Source: JBEDUK01 sp040414485
GTDB lineage: Bacteria > Actinomycetota > UBA4738
Length of the DNA stretch: 64,000 nt
Reading direction: 5' to 3'
Assembly (NCBI GenBank): GCA_040414485.1
Contig: JBEDUK010000010.1
Coordinates: forward strand, 1-64,000
Shown: in pieces, positions 1 through 8,281 of the stretch
How positions within the stretch are numbered: the first letter of the stretch is position 1
Layout of the letters: each line of letters opens with the position of its first letter
Translations under genes and position numbers: made by a program
The notes under the pieces: generated by a model
Told to the model about the DNA's origin: nothing
Database searches by the model: none
The model's input: the letters and a program-made list of their open reading frames with translations, nothing else

Positions 1-17
1 CACTGGATGAATCCTCC

Positions 18-644
18 CTACCTGTCATGACCGTCCGTCACCAATTCCCACCCGAACACGGCCCCGGCCTCGTGGACGGGATGCACCAGCCCGCTGAAGC
101 TGGCGGTCTCGCGCATCCCCAGGGTGACCTGGCGACCCGCCAGCGCCTCGAACGCTTCGACCGCAGGTCCCGCCGCCCAGTCCGGATACTCATACGCATA
201 GATGACGATCGCCTTCCGGCCGCTGAATCCGGACGCCCGCAGCTTCTGACAGTCCGTTAACGCGCTTCGGTGCTGCGGGTACGGCGACAGGATGTGGGTA
301 ATCATGTTGTCGTTCGGCCGACCGTTGTCGCCCATCATCCGAAGCATCTTCACTTCGATCGTCCAGTCCCAGGCCGGCGCTATGCCCAGGCAAAGGTCGC
401 AGCGCTGCCGGACGATATTCGGGTACGGAACCGATTCGTCGTATTGCCCGTACCGGTCGGGATGCGCGGCCGTCATCTCCCCCATCACCAGATGTACGGT
501 CGCCGCTTCCGTATGCGGACCGAGGCCAGGCTGGTATAGCGTGCCCGAACGAGAACTGGCAGCTCGCGGCCCGCGCGCATCTGCGGCTTCCATTCCCAAC
601 GCAAATTCCTGGACAAACTGGCTGAGCGTCAGCGGATGGTTCAT
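18..644 (-). CDS. hypothetical protein, possible PD-(D/E)XK nuclease fold
   Basis: I do not recognise this 208-residue protein. The start is the ATG at 644, preceded by CGGAGG at good spacing; a longer reading frame upstream has no such site. Residues about 83-99 read D...(13)...ExK (CDLCLG then TIEVK), the pattern of a PD-(D/E)XK nuclease core, followed by an arginine-rich helix and a beta strand (KAIVIYAY). That is a motif-level hint only. No signal peptide or membrane segment is seen. It lies downstream of an SRPBCC protein on the same strand with a 269-bp gap, so it may have its own promoter. A role in DNA cleavage is speculation. Confidence 0.6.
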   Translation of the reverse strand: MNHPLTLSQFVQEFALGMEAADARGPRAASSRSGTLYQPGLGPHTEAATVHLVMGEMTAAHPDRYGQYDESVPYPNIVRQRCDLCLGIAPAWDWTIEVKMLRMMGDNGRPNDNMITHILSPYPQHRSALTDCQKLRASGFSGRKAIVIYAYEYPDWAAGPAVEAFEALAGRQVTLGMRETASFSGLVHPVHEAGAVFGWELVTDGHDR

Positions 645-913
645 CGCGGCCTCCGAGGCTACTTCAGCTGCGCCACGCCAGCGCGGAGGAGACAATCAGG
701 CGGAGGCAGCTCTCGCCTGTCGGCCCAGGTCCGCACGTGGACGCCGTCCATGGCCGCTCCCGCGGCGTCATCGCTCCGTTCGATGGGATCGTGCAACACG
801 CCCACCGCAACAAATCCCGCCGGTGTGCCGAGCAGGACCCTTTACGAAACCGAACGTGTTCGAATAGTTGATCGCTGAACCGACCCAGCGGCTTTCGGTG
901 GGACAAAGCGACA
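645..913. other. intergenic gap, nothing clear
   Basis: No convincing gene is seen in these 269 bp on either strand. The only visible structure is the short inverted repeat CGAACGTGTTCG at 851-862. Short reading frames here lack ribosome binding sites and family-like composition. Confidence 0.4.
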
Positions 914-1354
914 TCAGCCTGATTCGACCCGCTTCTTCAGACCGCCCAGCGCGGTGTTCACCACCTGCTTCTCCGCCTGTCGCTTGAGGAACCCGGGCAG
1001 ACTCACTCCGAGCTCCAACTGCAAACGGTACGTCACCTTCGTCCCGCCGTCGGCCGCCGGCTCCAACACGTATTCGCCCTGGATGTCCTTCACGGCCCCG
1101 GACGCCGAGGCCGTCGTCCAGGACACGCCGCCGTCGTCCTCGTAGTACTCGTACTCGAGCGTGTACGTCGCGTCGAACCCCATCTGCGAGACCGACATCT
1201 TCACCTCGGCCGGGGTGCCGTCCTCGTACTCCGTGAGCACCTCGGCTGTCTTGACGCCCGCCCATGAGGGATACGCGTCGTAGTCGTTGATGACCCGCAT
1301 CACCTCCGCAGGAGACGCCTCGATCGTGATCGATCCCTCGGTCTTCTCCGCCAT
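914..1354 (-). CDS. SRPBCC / polyketide-cyclase-like lipid-binding protein
   Basis: A 146-residue START/SRPBCC-fold protein. The start at 1354 (MAEKTEGS) has GGGGAGG upstream. The sequence resembles Rv2185c (TB16.3) of M. tuberculosis along its whole length: ASPAEVMRVI near residue 15, then DYDAYPSWA, a central beta sheet, and the end LGGLKKRVE. Members of the fold hold hydrophobic ligands in a deep cavity and the ligand here is unknown. It follows the metallophosphoesterase gene by 34 nt and is probably cotranscribed with it. A fadD15/pimB pair lies close by, as it does next to Rv2185c, suggesting a link to lipid metabolism. Cytoplasmic; no signal peptide. Confidence 0.85.
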   Translation of the reverse strand: MAEKTEGSITIEASPAEVMRVINDYDAYPSWAGVKTAEVLTEYEDGTPAEVKMSVSQMGFDATYTLEYEYYEDDGGVSWTTASASGAVKDIQGEYVLEPAADGGTKVTYRLQLELGVSLPGFLKRQAEKQVVNTALGGLKKRVESG

Positions 1355-1388
1355 TTCACGAACCTCCCCGAAACAGCCGGACGGCTGG

Positions 1389-2174
1389 TCAATCAGGAAC
1401 GTCGACCGTGTACCCACGGCCGTGAGCCTGGAAGTGACCCACGTTGATCATCTCCGTCGCGCCGATCGTCCCGCGGCCCATGAGCGGGTTGTGCACGTGC
1501 CCGAACAGCGCGAATCGCGGCCGGTGCCGCCGAACGAACCCGAGGAGGCCCGCCGATCCCGGCTCGAACCTCCGGCCGACGACATCGTAGGTGTACGCCG
1601 GCAGCCGGGGAGGCATGTGCGTGCACACGACGTCCACCCGGCCCAGGCCGTCGAGCTTCGCTTCGAACTCCTCCTCGGCGACCTCGCCTGGCGTCCCGAC
1701 CGATGACGCCGTCCGCACTCCCCCACCGACGAACCCGAATGTCCACGCGCCGATCTCGACAATCCCGGCGTCGACGAAGCGCACCCCGTCGGGCGCCGCG
1801 CCCCGCAGCAGGTCGGGAACGTCGGCATTTCCGAAGGTGACCAGCGCTCCGTCGGGGATCGACGCGAGGACCCGTTCGTACTCGGCCTTGGCAAGCGACA
1901 TGAACCGAACGCCGGCCGCGGCGGCGTCCGACGGATCGACGCTCGACCGGATCACGGCGCGGGCCTCATCCGGGCGACCTTCGGCGCGGAGGCGTGCGGC
2001 CTCGGCGACCGGCTCTCGCCCGAACACGTCGACCAGGATCCCGTCCATCGTCCGGTAGTCCAGCACGTTGATCAGGTCCCCGAGCACCAGCAGGACGTCG
2101 CACGACGCCGCCACTGACGGGATGAGGTCCGCCGCCCCGTGCACATCCGAGATCGCCGTGACGCGGATGGCCAT
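1389..2174 (-). CDS. metallophosphoesterase, calcineurin-like
   Basis: A 261-residue binuclear-metal phosphoesterase. All core motifs are present in order: SDVHG near the N-terminus (DxH), LGDLINV (GDxxN), FGNAD (GNxD), THMP and GHVHN (GHxH). These ligate two divalent metals. The start at 2174 (MAIRVTAISDVHG) puts the first motif at residue 8, as usual. A TACGGT -10-like box sits 10 nt upstream, so the mRNA may be almost leaderless. The substrate is not indicated; relatives act on phosphodiesters, nucleotides or phosphoproteins. It is divergent from a HAD hydrolase and likely heads a two- or three-gene leftward unit with the SRPBCC gene. Confidence 0.85.
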   Translation of the reverse strand: MAIRVTAISDVHGAADLIPSVAASCDVLLVLGDLINVLDYRTMDGILVDVFGREPVAEAARLRAEGRPDEARAVIRSSVDPSDAAAAGVRFMSLAKAEYERVLASIPDGALVTFGNADVPDLLRGAAPDGVRFVDAGIVEIGAWTFGFVGGGVRTASSVGTPGEVAEEEFEAKLDGLGRVDVVCTHMPPRLPAYTYDVVGRRFEPGSAGLLGFVRRHRPRFALFGHVHNPLMGRGTIGATEMINVGHFQAHGRGYTVDVPD

Positions 2175-2286
2175 CGTGCGCCGAACCGTACCAGCGAACA
2201 CGACCCCCCGGTCCACCCCGCTACCAGGGGCCCGGCACGGCAAGGTATCGTCCACGCGCCATGGCGCACGACCGGCACGAACCACG

Positions 2287-3090
2287 ATGAGCCCTTCGTT
2301 CGAGCCCGTTCGCGGCGTGCTGTTCGACTACGGCCACACGCTGGTTGACTTCCGCAGGACGGAAGAAGCGCTGCTGGAGGCCTACGGCCGGATCCGCGAC
2401 CGCGTCGAGGCCGTCGCCTACATGGAGGTCCCCGAACTGCTGGACCTGGTGGAACGCGTGACCGGCGGCGTCGACCGGATGATCGAGGAGTCCTACGTTG
2501 CGCGGCGGCTGGAAGAGCTGGACCACGCCACGCTCCTGCGCGAGTCCTTCGCCGCGATCGGATTCGACCTGCCCGATGACGTGCTGGAACACATCGTGGC
2601 GCTCGACCACTCCGCCTATTCGAGGTCGATCGTGCCGGAGCCCGAGACCGTCGCCGTGCTGGAGCGACTGGCCGCCGACGGTCTCCGGCTCGGCCTGGTT
2701 TCGAACGTCACCCTCCGCCCGGACCTGATGCGAGGCGACCTCGCCACGAACGGCCTGGCCACCCATCTCAGCGCGACGATCTTCTCGAGCGAACTCGGCG
2801 TCAGGAAGCCGGACCCGAGGATCTTCACCGAAGCGCTGGACCGCCTCGGCACCGCGCCCGAGGAGACCGTCTTCGTCGGCGACCGCCTGATCGACGACGT
2901 GGCCGGGGCGCAGGCCGTCGGCATGCGCGCCGTCCACACGACCCAGTGGCGTCACGAGGAGCCCGGTCCCGACGACCATCCCGACGGAAGAATCACCACG
3001 TTGGCCCAGTTCCCCGCCGTCATCGCGCCCTGGACGCGCGGGGGCGGGACCGCCGCCATCAAGAACCCTTCGCAAGAACCTCAGTCGTAG
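2287..3090 (+). CDS. HAD superfamily hydrolase
   Basis: A 267-residue HAD phosphatase-like protein. Motif I is FDYGHTL, with the nucleophile Asp but Gly in place of the usual second Asp (DxDxT); motif II is LVSN, motif III is the Lys in LGVRKPDP, motif IV is FVGDRLIDD. An alpha-helical cap lies between motifs I and II. Loss of the general acid/base Asp occurs in some HAD subfamilies and lowers the certainty that it is a phosphatase. The ATG at 2287 is chosen because the fold begins directly after it. Its 3' end overlaps the converging acyl-CoA ligase gene by 10 bp. Confidence 0.8.
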   Translation: MSPSFEPVRGVLFDYGHTLVDFRRTEEALLEAYGRIRDRVEAVAYMEVPELLDLVERVTGGVDRMIEESYVARRLEELDHATLLRESFAAIGFDLPDDVLEHIVALDHSAYSRSIVPEPETVAVLERLAADGLRLGLVSNVTLRPDLMRGDLATNGLATHLSATIFSSELGVRKPDPRIFTEALDRLGTAPEETVFVGDRLIDDVAGAQAVGMRAVHTTQWRHEEPGPDDHPDGRITTLAQFPAVIAPWTRGGGTAAIKNPSQEPQS

Positions 3091-4874
3091 AGCGAATCGA
3101 TCACGGCTTCGTACCGGTCGATGATCGTTCGCCGCCGCACCTTCAGGGTCGGCGTGATCTCCTCCTCCTCCACCAGGAAGTCCCGAGGGAGGAGCGCGAA
3201 CCGCTTGATCTGTTCGGCGGAGGAGAACTCGCCGTTCACCGCGTCGACCGCGGACTGCACCGCCTCGCGCAAGGACGGATCCTCCACCGGAACGCCCCCG
3301 TCCGCCGCCGGTTCCCGTTCGGCGGCGAACCGCGCCAGCGCGTCCGCATCGAGCGTCACCAGCGCCACCAGGTACGGCCGGCGATCGCCGATCACCACGG
3401 CCTGCGAGATCAGCGGGTGGTACTTGAGGCGGTTCTCCAGCTCCTGCGGCGCCACGTTCTTGCCCTGCGCCGTGATGATGAGGTCCTTCTTCCGATCCGT
3501 GATCGTCAGGTAGCCGTCCTGGTCCATGACCCCGACGTCGCCCGTGTGCAACCACCCGTCGCGGAGCGCCTCGGCCGTCCCGTCGGGGTTGCGGAAGTAA
3601 CCGGCGAAGACGTTGCCGCCACGGACGAGGATCTCGCCGTCCTCAGCGAGACGGACGTCCACACCGGGCAGCGCCGGACCGACCGTCCCGATCCTGATGC
3701 GCTCCGGCGGGTTGAGCGTGGCCGGCCCGCTGTCCTCGGTCTGTCCGTAGACCTCCGCGATCGGCAGCCCGATCGCATGGAAGAACGTCAACAGCCCAGG
3801 ATTGATCGGCGCGGCACCGGACACGAGGAACCGCGCCTGGTCCAGCCCGAGCGCGGCCCGGATCGGCGCGAACGCCATCTGGTCGGCCATCTGCAGCGCC
3901 TGGACGTTCTCCTCGGTGATCTCCTCGCCGGCCTGGCGCAGCTCGACCGCCGCCGTCGCGAGGGTCATGAGGCCATCGAACATCATCCGTTCGTCCTCCT
4001 CACGCTCGGCGACCTTCGCCATGATCCCGGCGTGGAACTTCTCCCAGACCCTGGGCACGCCGAAGAACACCGTCGGGCGGCAGTCCCGCAGATCCTGCGC
4101 AACGCTGTCGACGCTCGACGCGAACCACGTCTGCACCCCGAGGAACGCCTGCGTGAAGTGGCCCGTCACCCGCTCGGCGATGTGCGCGAGCGGAAGGTAC
4201 GAGAGGCGCCGGCCGGATTCGTCCTCGGTGAAGACCTGGAACAGCGCGTCCGCGGTCCACACCACGTTGTGATGGGTGAGGATCACGCCCTTCGGCATTC
4301 CGGTCGTGCCGGACGTGTAGACGATCGTCGCGACGTCGTCGGGAAGGACCTCCCGCCACCTCGAATCGAACTCGCCCTCGTGGGTCACGTCGTACTCCCG
4401 GCCGCGTTCACGCAGGTCGGTCCAGGAGATGACGAATCCGTCCGCCGAGGACTCGCCGTCGAAGACCACCGCATTCCGGAGGTCGGGCGCCTCGTCCCGG
4501 ACCTTCTCGATCTTCCGAAGGTGCTCCTCGCCGCCGACGAAGACGACCTTCGAGCCGGAGTGCCCGAGCACGTACGCGACCTGCGGGGGCGCGTTGTTCA
4601 GGTAGATCGGAACGGTCACCGCGCGCGCCGCGAGCGACCCCATGTCGGCGATGTGCCACTCCGGGCGGTTCGGGGAGAAGATCGCCACGGTGTCGCCGGG
4701 CGCGATCCCCAGGGAGGCGAGCCCCATCGCGACCTCGCGGGCGTAGGTCCCGTATTCGCTCCACGAGATGTCAAGCCACCGACCGTCCCTCGCGTCGCGG
4801 TGGCGCATGGCCGAACGGTCCCCCAGGCGTTCGACCTGGTGCATGAAGTTCGAAACGATCGTCCCGTCGAACAT
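3081..4874 (-). CDS. fadD15: long-chain fatty acyl-CoA synthetase, FadD15-like
   Basis: A 597-residue AMP-forming ligase that activates a fatty acid with ATP and joins it to CoA. The P-loop YTSGTTGMPKGV is at about 186-197, YGQTED near 378, GWLHTGD near 440, DRKKDLIITAQGKNVAP just after, and the C-terminal catalytic Lys lies in TPTLKVRR. Length and architecture match the bacterial long-chain FadD15/FACS class that carries the insertion helix region. The ATG has GGGGGGAGG upstream. A pimB-like gene follows on the same strand (a neighbour of fadD15 in mycobacteria as well), so this is likely a conserved locus. Confidence 0.9.
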   Translation of the reverse strand: MFDGTIVSNFMHQVERLGDRSAMRHRDARDGRWLDISWSEYGTYAREVAMGLASLGIAPGDTVAIFSPNRPEWHIADMGSLAARAVTVPIYLNNAPPQVAYVLGHSGSKVVFVGGEEHLRKIEKVRDEAPDLRNAVVFDGESSADGFVISWTDLRERGREYDVTHEGEFDSRWREVLPDDVATIVYTSGTTGMPKGVILTHHNVVWTADALFQVFTEDESGRRLSYLPLAHIAERVTGHFTQAFLGVQTWFASSVDSVAQDLRDCRPTVFFGVPRVWEKFHAGIMAKVAEREEDERMMFDGLMTLATAAVELRQAGEEITEENVQALQMADQMAFAPIRAALGLDQARFLVSGAAPINPGLLTFFHAIGLPIAEVYGQTEDSGPATLNPPERIRIGTVGPALPGVDVRLAEDGEILVRGGNVFAGYFRNPDGTAEALRDGWLHTGDVGVMDQDGYLTITDRKKDLIITAQGKNVAPQELENRLKYHPLISQAVVIGDRRPYLVALVTLDADALARFAAEREPAADGGVPVEDPSLREAVQSAVDAVNGEFSSAEQIKRFALLPRDFLVEEEEITPTLKVRRRTIIDRYEAVIDSLYD

Positions 4875-4948
4875 CGCCGCCTCCCCCCGTCACGCTCGCC
4901 CTGTCCGGCGCGCGTCGCCATAAGCGCGCCGTCCGAAGAAGACGTCGC

Positions 4949-6085
4949 CTATCCTGCCGCCTCGGCCAGCACGTTCGCCAACTCGGCGGCTCGCCGCTTC
5001 CACGTGAACGCGCCCTCGACGCGCCGGCGCCCGGCCCAGCCGTACATCGCAGAGCGCTGCTGATCGTCAAGCAGACTGACGATCGCCAGCGCGACCGCCT
5101 TCGGCTCGCGAGGTTCGGCGATCACGGCCGTTTCGCCGTCGACCACCGCCTCGGCGGCGCCGCCTGACCTCCCCGCGACCACGGCCTTCGCCGTCGCGGC
5201 CGCCTCGAGATACACGATGCCGAACCCTTCGACCTCCAACCCTCCGTACATCGAACGGCACGGCATGGCGAACGCGTCCCCAGCCGCGTACACGGCGGGA
5301 AGATCCTCGTCCGACACGGCACCAGCCAGATGAACGGTGCGGGGCGGGAGCGTGGCCGCCAGCCGCTCCAGCTCACCCCGGTACGGCCCGTCGCCGACGA
5401 TCGCCAACATGGCGTCGGGGACGATGCGGCGCACATCGGGCATGGCCCGGATCAGGACGTCGTGGCCCTTGCGCGGCACCAGCCTGGACACCGACACGAT
5501 CAGCCGGCGGCCCTCCGCGCCGAGCGCGTCGCGCATGACCGAGCCGTCCACGGAGGGGTCGAAGCGCCGTTCGTCAACCGCCGGCGGCAGAAGCGACAGC
5601 GACCCGTTCAGTCGAAGCGGGGCGCGGATGGCGCCTGCTGTGTATCTGCTGACCGCCGTCACCGCGCGCGCGCCGCGCAGGGCGCGCCGCATCGCGCCGG
5701 TCCAGCCCGGGACGCACGCCTGCCACACCTCGGCGCCGTGGGTCAGCACGACGTACGGGAGGCCGCGCTTCGAAAGCCCCGGGCCCATCAGCGGCAGCGG
5801 GAACCCGTGCCCGAACAGCACGACGTCGGCACCATGCTCGCGGGCCAGGGATGCGGCGCGGCGTTCCGCCTCCCCGGTCGGCAGGAGGCGGGTGGACGGC
5901 CAGCGGTGGATGGCGAACGGCAGCCGAGCATCGTGCTCGCGCGCCCCGGGCCAGTTCGGCGCGAACACGGCGACCCGCTCGGCCGGGAGGTTCGCCGCCA
6001 GGTTGTACACGTACTGCTGGACGCCGCCCACGCGGGGGGGGAAGTCGTTCGTGACGATCAGCGTGCGCGGGACGTCGTTGGACAC
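4949..6085 (-). CDS. pimB: GT4 glycosyltransferase, PimB-like mannosyltransferase
   Basis: A 378-residue GT-B glycosyltransferase. The N-terminal donor/acceptor loop TNDFPPRVGGVQQYV, the central SRLVPRKGHD, and the C-terminal stretch GLEVEGFGIVYLEAAATAKAVVAG with its EGFGIVYLE donor-site motif match PimB' of Corynebacteriales, which adds the second mannose to phosphatidylinositol mannoside using GDP-mannose. Acting at the inner face of the membrane, it would make PIM-type glycolipids. The start is GTG at 6085 with a CAGGAT -10-like box only 6 nt upstream. The neighbouring fadD15-like gene supports the assignment. A role in another glycolipid cannot be excluded. Confidence 0.75.
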   Translation of the reverse strand: MSNDVPRTLIVTNDFPPRVGGVQQYVYNLAANLPAERVAVFAPNWPGAREHDARLPFAIHRWPSTRLLPTGEAERRAASLAREHGADVVLFGHGFPLPLMGPGLSKRGLPYVVLTHGAEVWQACVPGWTGAMRRALRGARAVTAVSRYTAGAIRAPLRLNGSLSLLPPAVDERRFDPSVDGSVMRDALGAEGRRLIVSVSRLVPRKGHDVLIRAMPDVRRIVPDAMLAIVGDGPYRGELERLAATLPPRTVHLAGAVSDEDLPAVYAAGDAFAMPCRSMYGGLEVEGFGIVYLEAAATAKAVVAGRSGGAAEAVVDGETAVIAEPREPKAVALAIVSLLDDQQRSAMYGWAGRRRVEGAFTWKRRAAELANVLAEAAG

Positions 6086-6116
6086 GGCGCTATCCTGCCA
6101 GTCCGATCACGCCCGA

Positions 6117-7316
6117 TCACGCCGAGCCGGGGCCACGCCGGCCCGCAGCCGCCAGTTCGATGATCTCTTCCGCCGAGAAGCCGGATTCCTCCAGGACCTC
6201 CTCGGTGTGCGCGCCGAGCGCTGGCGCAGGAGCGAACCCCCGAACGGCCATGCCGGATGCCTTGATCGCCGGACCGGGCCCGACCATCCTGCCGTCAACG
6301 GTCGCGAGCATGCCCCGATGGAGGACCTGCGGATCCACGACCACATCCGCCAGGACGTTCACCGGAGCAACGCATGCGTCCACATGCGCCAGGCGGGCCA
6401 CCCATTCGTCGCGCGGAGCCGTTTCGAACACAGCCTGGAGCCTGGCCGCCACGCGCGCCTGCTGCTCGGGCGGGCCGAACTGGTCCGCGACGAGATCCGG
6501 CAGACCCAGCGCCTCGCAGAGCGCCGTCCAGAACTTCGGCTCGAGCGCGCCGACCGCGACGTGCCCGCCCGCGCTCGTGCGGTAGACGCGGTAGCACGCC
6601 AGCCCCTGGCCCAGGGGGGCCACGCCCGGACCCGGTTCCACCCCGGCGGCGAGGAAGGCGGCCAGATGGACGGACAGCCACGACACCACGCCGTCCAGCA
6701 TCGAGATGTCGACGAAACGGCCGCGCCCGGTCGCGCGCGCCTCCGCCAGCGCCGCCAGCAGCCCCACGGCCGCGAGCGTGCCTCCCCCCAGATCGCCCAC
6801 CTGCACTCCGGGCGGAACCGGCCGCGCCTCGCCGGGCGGCCCCGTCATCGACAGCACACCGCCGTAGCCGACGTAGTCGATGTCGTGACCGGCGCGATCC
6901 CGGTACGGGCCGTCCTGTCCGTAGCCGGTGATGGCCACGTGGACCAGCGCAGGGTTCGCCGCGGACAGGACCTCGTACGCGACGCCGAGGCGATCCATCA
7001 CGCCCGGCCGGAAGCTCTCGACCAGCGCATCCGCGTCGCGGACCAAGCGGATGAGTGCCCGCGTTCCCGCTTCGGCCTTCAGGTCGAGCGCGATCGAGCG
7101 CTTGCCCCGGTTCAGCGCCAGGTGCGCCGCCCCCACGCCTTCGACCAGGGGCGGCGTGGACCGGAGCGCGTCCCCGCGCCCCGGCTCCTCCACCTTGACC
7201 ACGTCGGCGCCCAGGTCGGAGAGCAGCAGCGTGCAGTACCCACCGGGCAACAGGCGGGTCAGATCCAGGATCCGAACGCCCGCCAGAGGGCCGTCGCTGT
7301 TCGGGGCTGCGCACAT
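6117..7316 (-). CDS. mcr: alpha-methylacyl-CoA racemase / CaiB-BaiF family
   Basis: A 399-residue family III CoA transferase-fold enzyme. The residues that act in the Mcr/AMACR racemases are in place: His in AGHDIDY (about 144), Asp in VGDLGGG (about 175) and Glu in VGALEPKFW. LNRGKRSIALDLK and ITGYGQDGPY are typical CoA-site segments. The known reaction is epimerisation of 2-methyl-branched acyl-CoAs, allowing beta-oxidation. The CoA-transferase alternative is less likely because the racemase Glu-Pro motif is kept. The ATG at 7316 diverges from whiB across a 145-bp gap. The gene lies 31 nt upstream of pimB on the same strand. Confidence 0.8.
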   Translation of the reverse strand: MCAAPNSDGPLAGVRILDLTRLLPGGYCTLLLSDLGADVVKVEEPGRGDALRSTPPLVEGVGAAHLALNRGKRSIALDLKAEAGTRALIRLVRDADALVESFRPGVMDRLGVAYEVLSAANPALVHVAITGYGQDGPYRDRAGHDIDYVGYGGVLSMTGPPGEARPVPPGVQVGDLGGGTLAAVGLLAALAEARATGRGRFVDISMLDGVVSWLSVHLAAFLAAGVEPGPGVAPLGQGLACYRVYRTSAGGHVAVGALEPKFWTALCEALGLPDLVADQFGPPEQQARVAARLQAVFETAPRDEWVARLAHVDACVAPVNVLADVVVDPQVLHRGMLATVDGRMVGPGPAIKASGMAVRGFAPAPALGAHTEEVLEESGFSAEEIIELAAAGRRGPGSA

Positions 7317-7447
7317 GACGGCATCTTTCCAGACCTACGTTCGCCGCACGGGCATCGGCGAGCGGGCTCGGCGCCTGAAACTCCGAAACGGACGAATCGG
7401 GCGGAGATTTCGCGCCCGACCCCCTAGTCGGCGGGTCGCCGGATCGG

Positions 7448-7453
7448 TACGAT
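7448..7453 (+). promoter_or_regulatory. -10 box of whiB (TACGAT)
   Basis: TACGAT ends 8 nt before the whiB ATG, so transcription would begin at or next to the start codon. No ribosome binding site is present between them. No good -35 element is visible 17 nt upstream. Confidence 0.45.
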
Positions 7454-7461
7454 GGCCCCCC

Positions 7462-7731
7462 ATGCGGGAAGCAGACAATGACGTCCTCGTCATCATCGAG
7501 GACGTGTCGCCGCCCAACGACTGGCAACATCGGTCGGCCTGCTACGGCCTGGATCCCGAGATCTTCTTCCCAACCACGGAGGAGGAGGCCGGACTGGCCC
7601 TCTCCTACTGTGACGCCTGCGGGGTGCGGGACCTGTGCCTCGGATGGGCCGTTCGCAACGGCGAACGCTACGGGGTCTGGGGCGGCACCACCGAGCAGAC
7701 CCGCCGGCGCCTCATCCGCCAGGTCGCCTGA
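7462..7731 (+). CDS. WhiB-family Fe-S transcriptional regulator
   Basis: An 89-residue Wbl protein, a family confined to Actinobacteria and their phages. Four Cys ligate a [4Fe-4S] cluster: Cys27, then CDAC (50, 53) and Cys59 in DLC. The G[VI]WGG turn is YGVWGG, followed by the basic C-terminal TRRRLIRQ that contacts DNA. Wbl proteins bind sigma factor region 4 and respond to O2 or NO. Which of WhiB1-7 it equals cannot be told. There is no Shine-Dalgarno; the -10 box just upstream suggests a leaderless mRNA. Confidence 0.92.
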   Translation: MREADNDVLVIIEDVSPPNDWQHRSACYGLDPEIFFPTTEEEAGLALSYCDACGVRDLCLGWAVRNGERYGVWGGTTEQTRRRLIRQVA

Positions 7732-7742
7732 CGGCGAGACGG

Positions 7743-8261
7743 CTAGTCCCCGACCGCCCCGTCGATCTGCTCGCGGATGATGTCCATGTGGCCCGCGTGC
7801 CGGGCGGTCTCCTCGATCATGTGCACGAGGATCCACCGCAAGGACCGGCGGGGACGGCCTTCCCGGATGCGCTGCTCCAGGGCGTCCAGGTCGGGCGCCG
7901 CAGCGACGACCTCGCGAGCCAGCGCGCACTGCTCCCGGTACCACGCGACGACCCCTTCGATCGTCTCGCCCGGCTCGATCCGGAAGTCGGCGTCCGGGTC
8001 CTCATCGGTCCACGGGACCTCGAAGGACTTGCCTTCGATGCCGCTCTGGAACCAGCCGCGTTCGACGTAGCCGAGGTGCTTCACCACCCCGAGGAGGCTG
8101 GTGCCGGAGGAGACCAGCGGGCGGGAGGCATCCTCCAGCGAGAGCCCGGCGACCTTGCGTACGATCACCGCCCGGTAGTAGTCGAGGAAGCCCTCCAGCG
8201 TCTCCTTCTCGGGTTCCGGCTCGGTGACGTCGTCGGGCAGCGGCGGCGGCTGGATCGGCAT
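7743..8261 (-). CDS. DinB / DUF664 family protein
   Basis: A 172-residue four-helix-bundle protein of the DinB/YfiT type. VKHLGYVERGWF and the C-terminal EETARHAGHMDIIREQIDG supply the three His expected to bind a metal ion. In Actinobacteria such proteins (DUF664) include thiol-dependent S-transferases that use mycothiol or bacillithiol, but many are uncharacterised. The gene converges on whiB with an 11-bp gap and is divergent from the thiolase gene. No signal peptide. Confidence 0.8.
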   Translation of the reverse strand: MPIQPPPLPDDVTEPEPEKETLEGFLDYYRAVIVRKVAGLSLEDASRPLVSSGTSLLGVVKHLGYVERGWFQSGIEGKSFEVPWTDEDPDADFRIEPGETIEGVVAWYREQCALAREVVAAAPDLDALEQRIREGRPRRSLRWILVHMIEETARHAGHMDIIREQIDGAVGD

Positions 8262-8281
8262 GGCTGCGTAGGATAGTCGCC

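Noticed and set aside
851..862. CGAACGTGTTCG as a LexA (SOS) box
   Set aside because: Arms match CGAAC/GTTCG but are separated by 2 bases instead of the 4 of the actinobacterial/Bacillus SOS box, and no DNA-repair gene follows.
2946..5063. A 705-codon plus-strand frame over fadD15
   Set aside because: Shadow frame; composition is Arg/Val/His-rich, and the minus strand encodes an intact acyl-CoA ligase.
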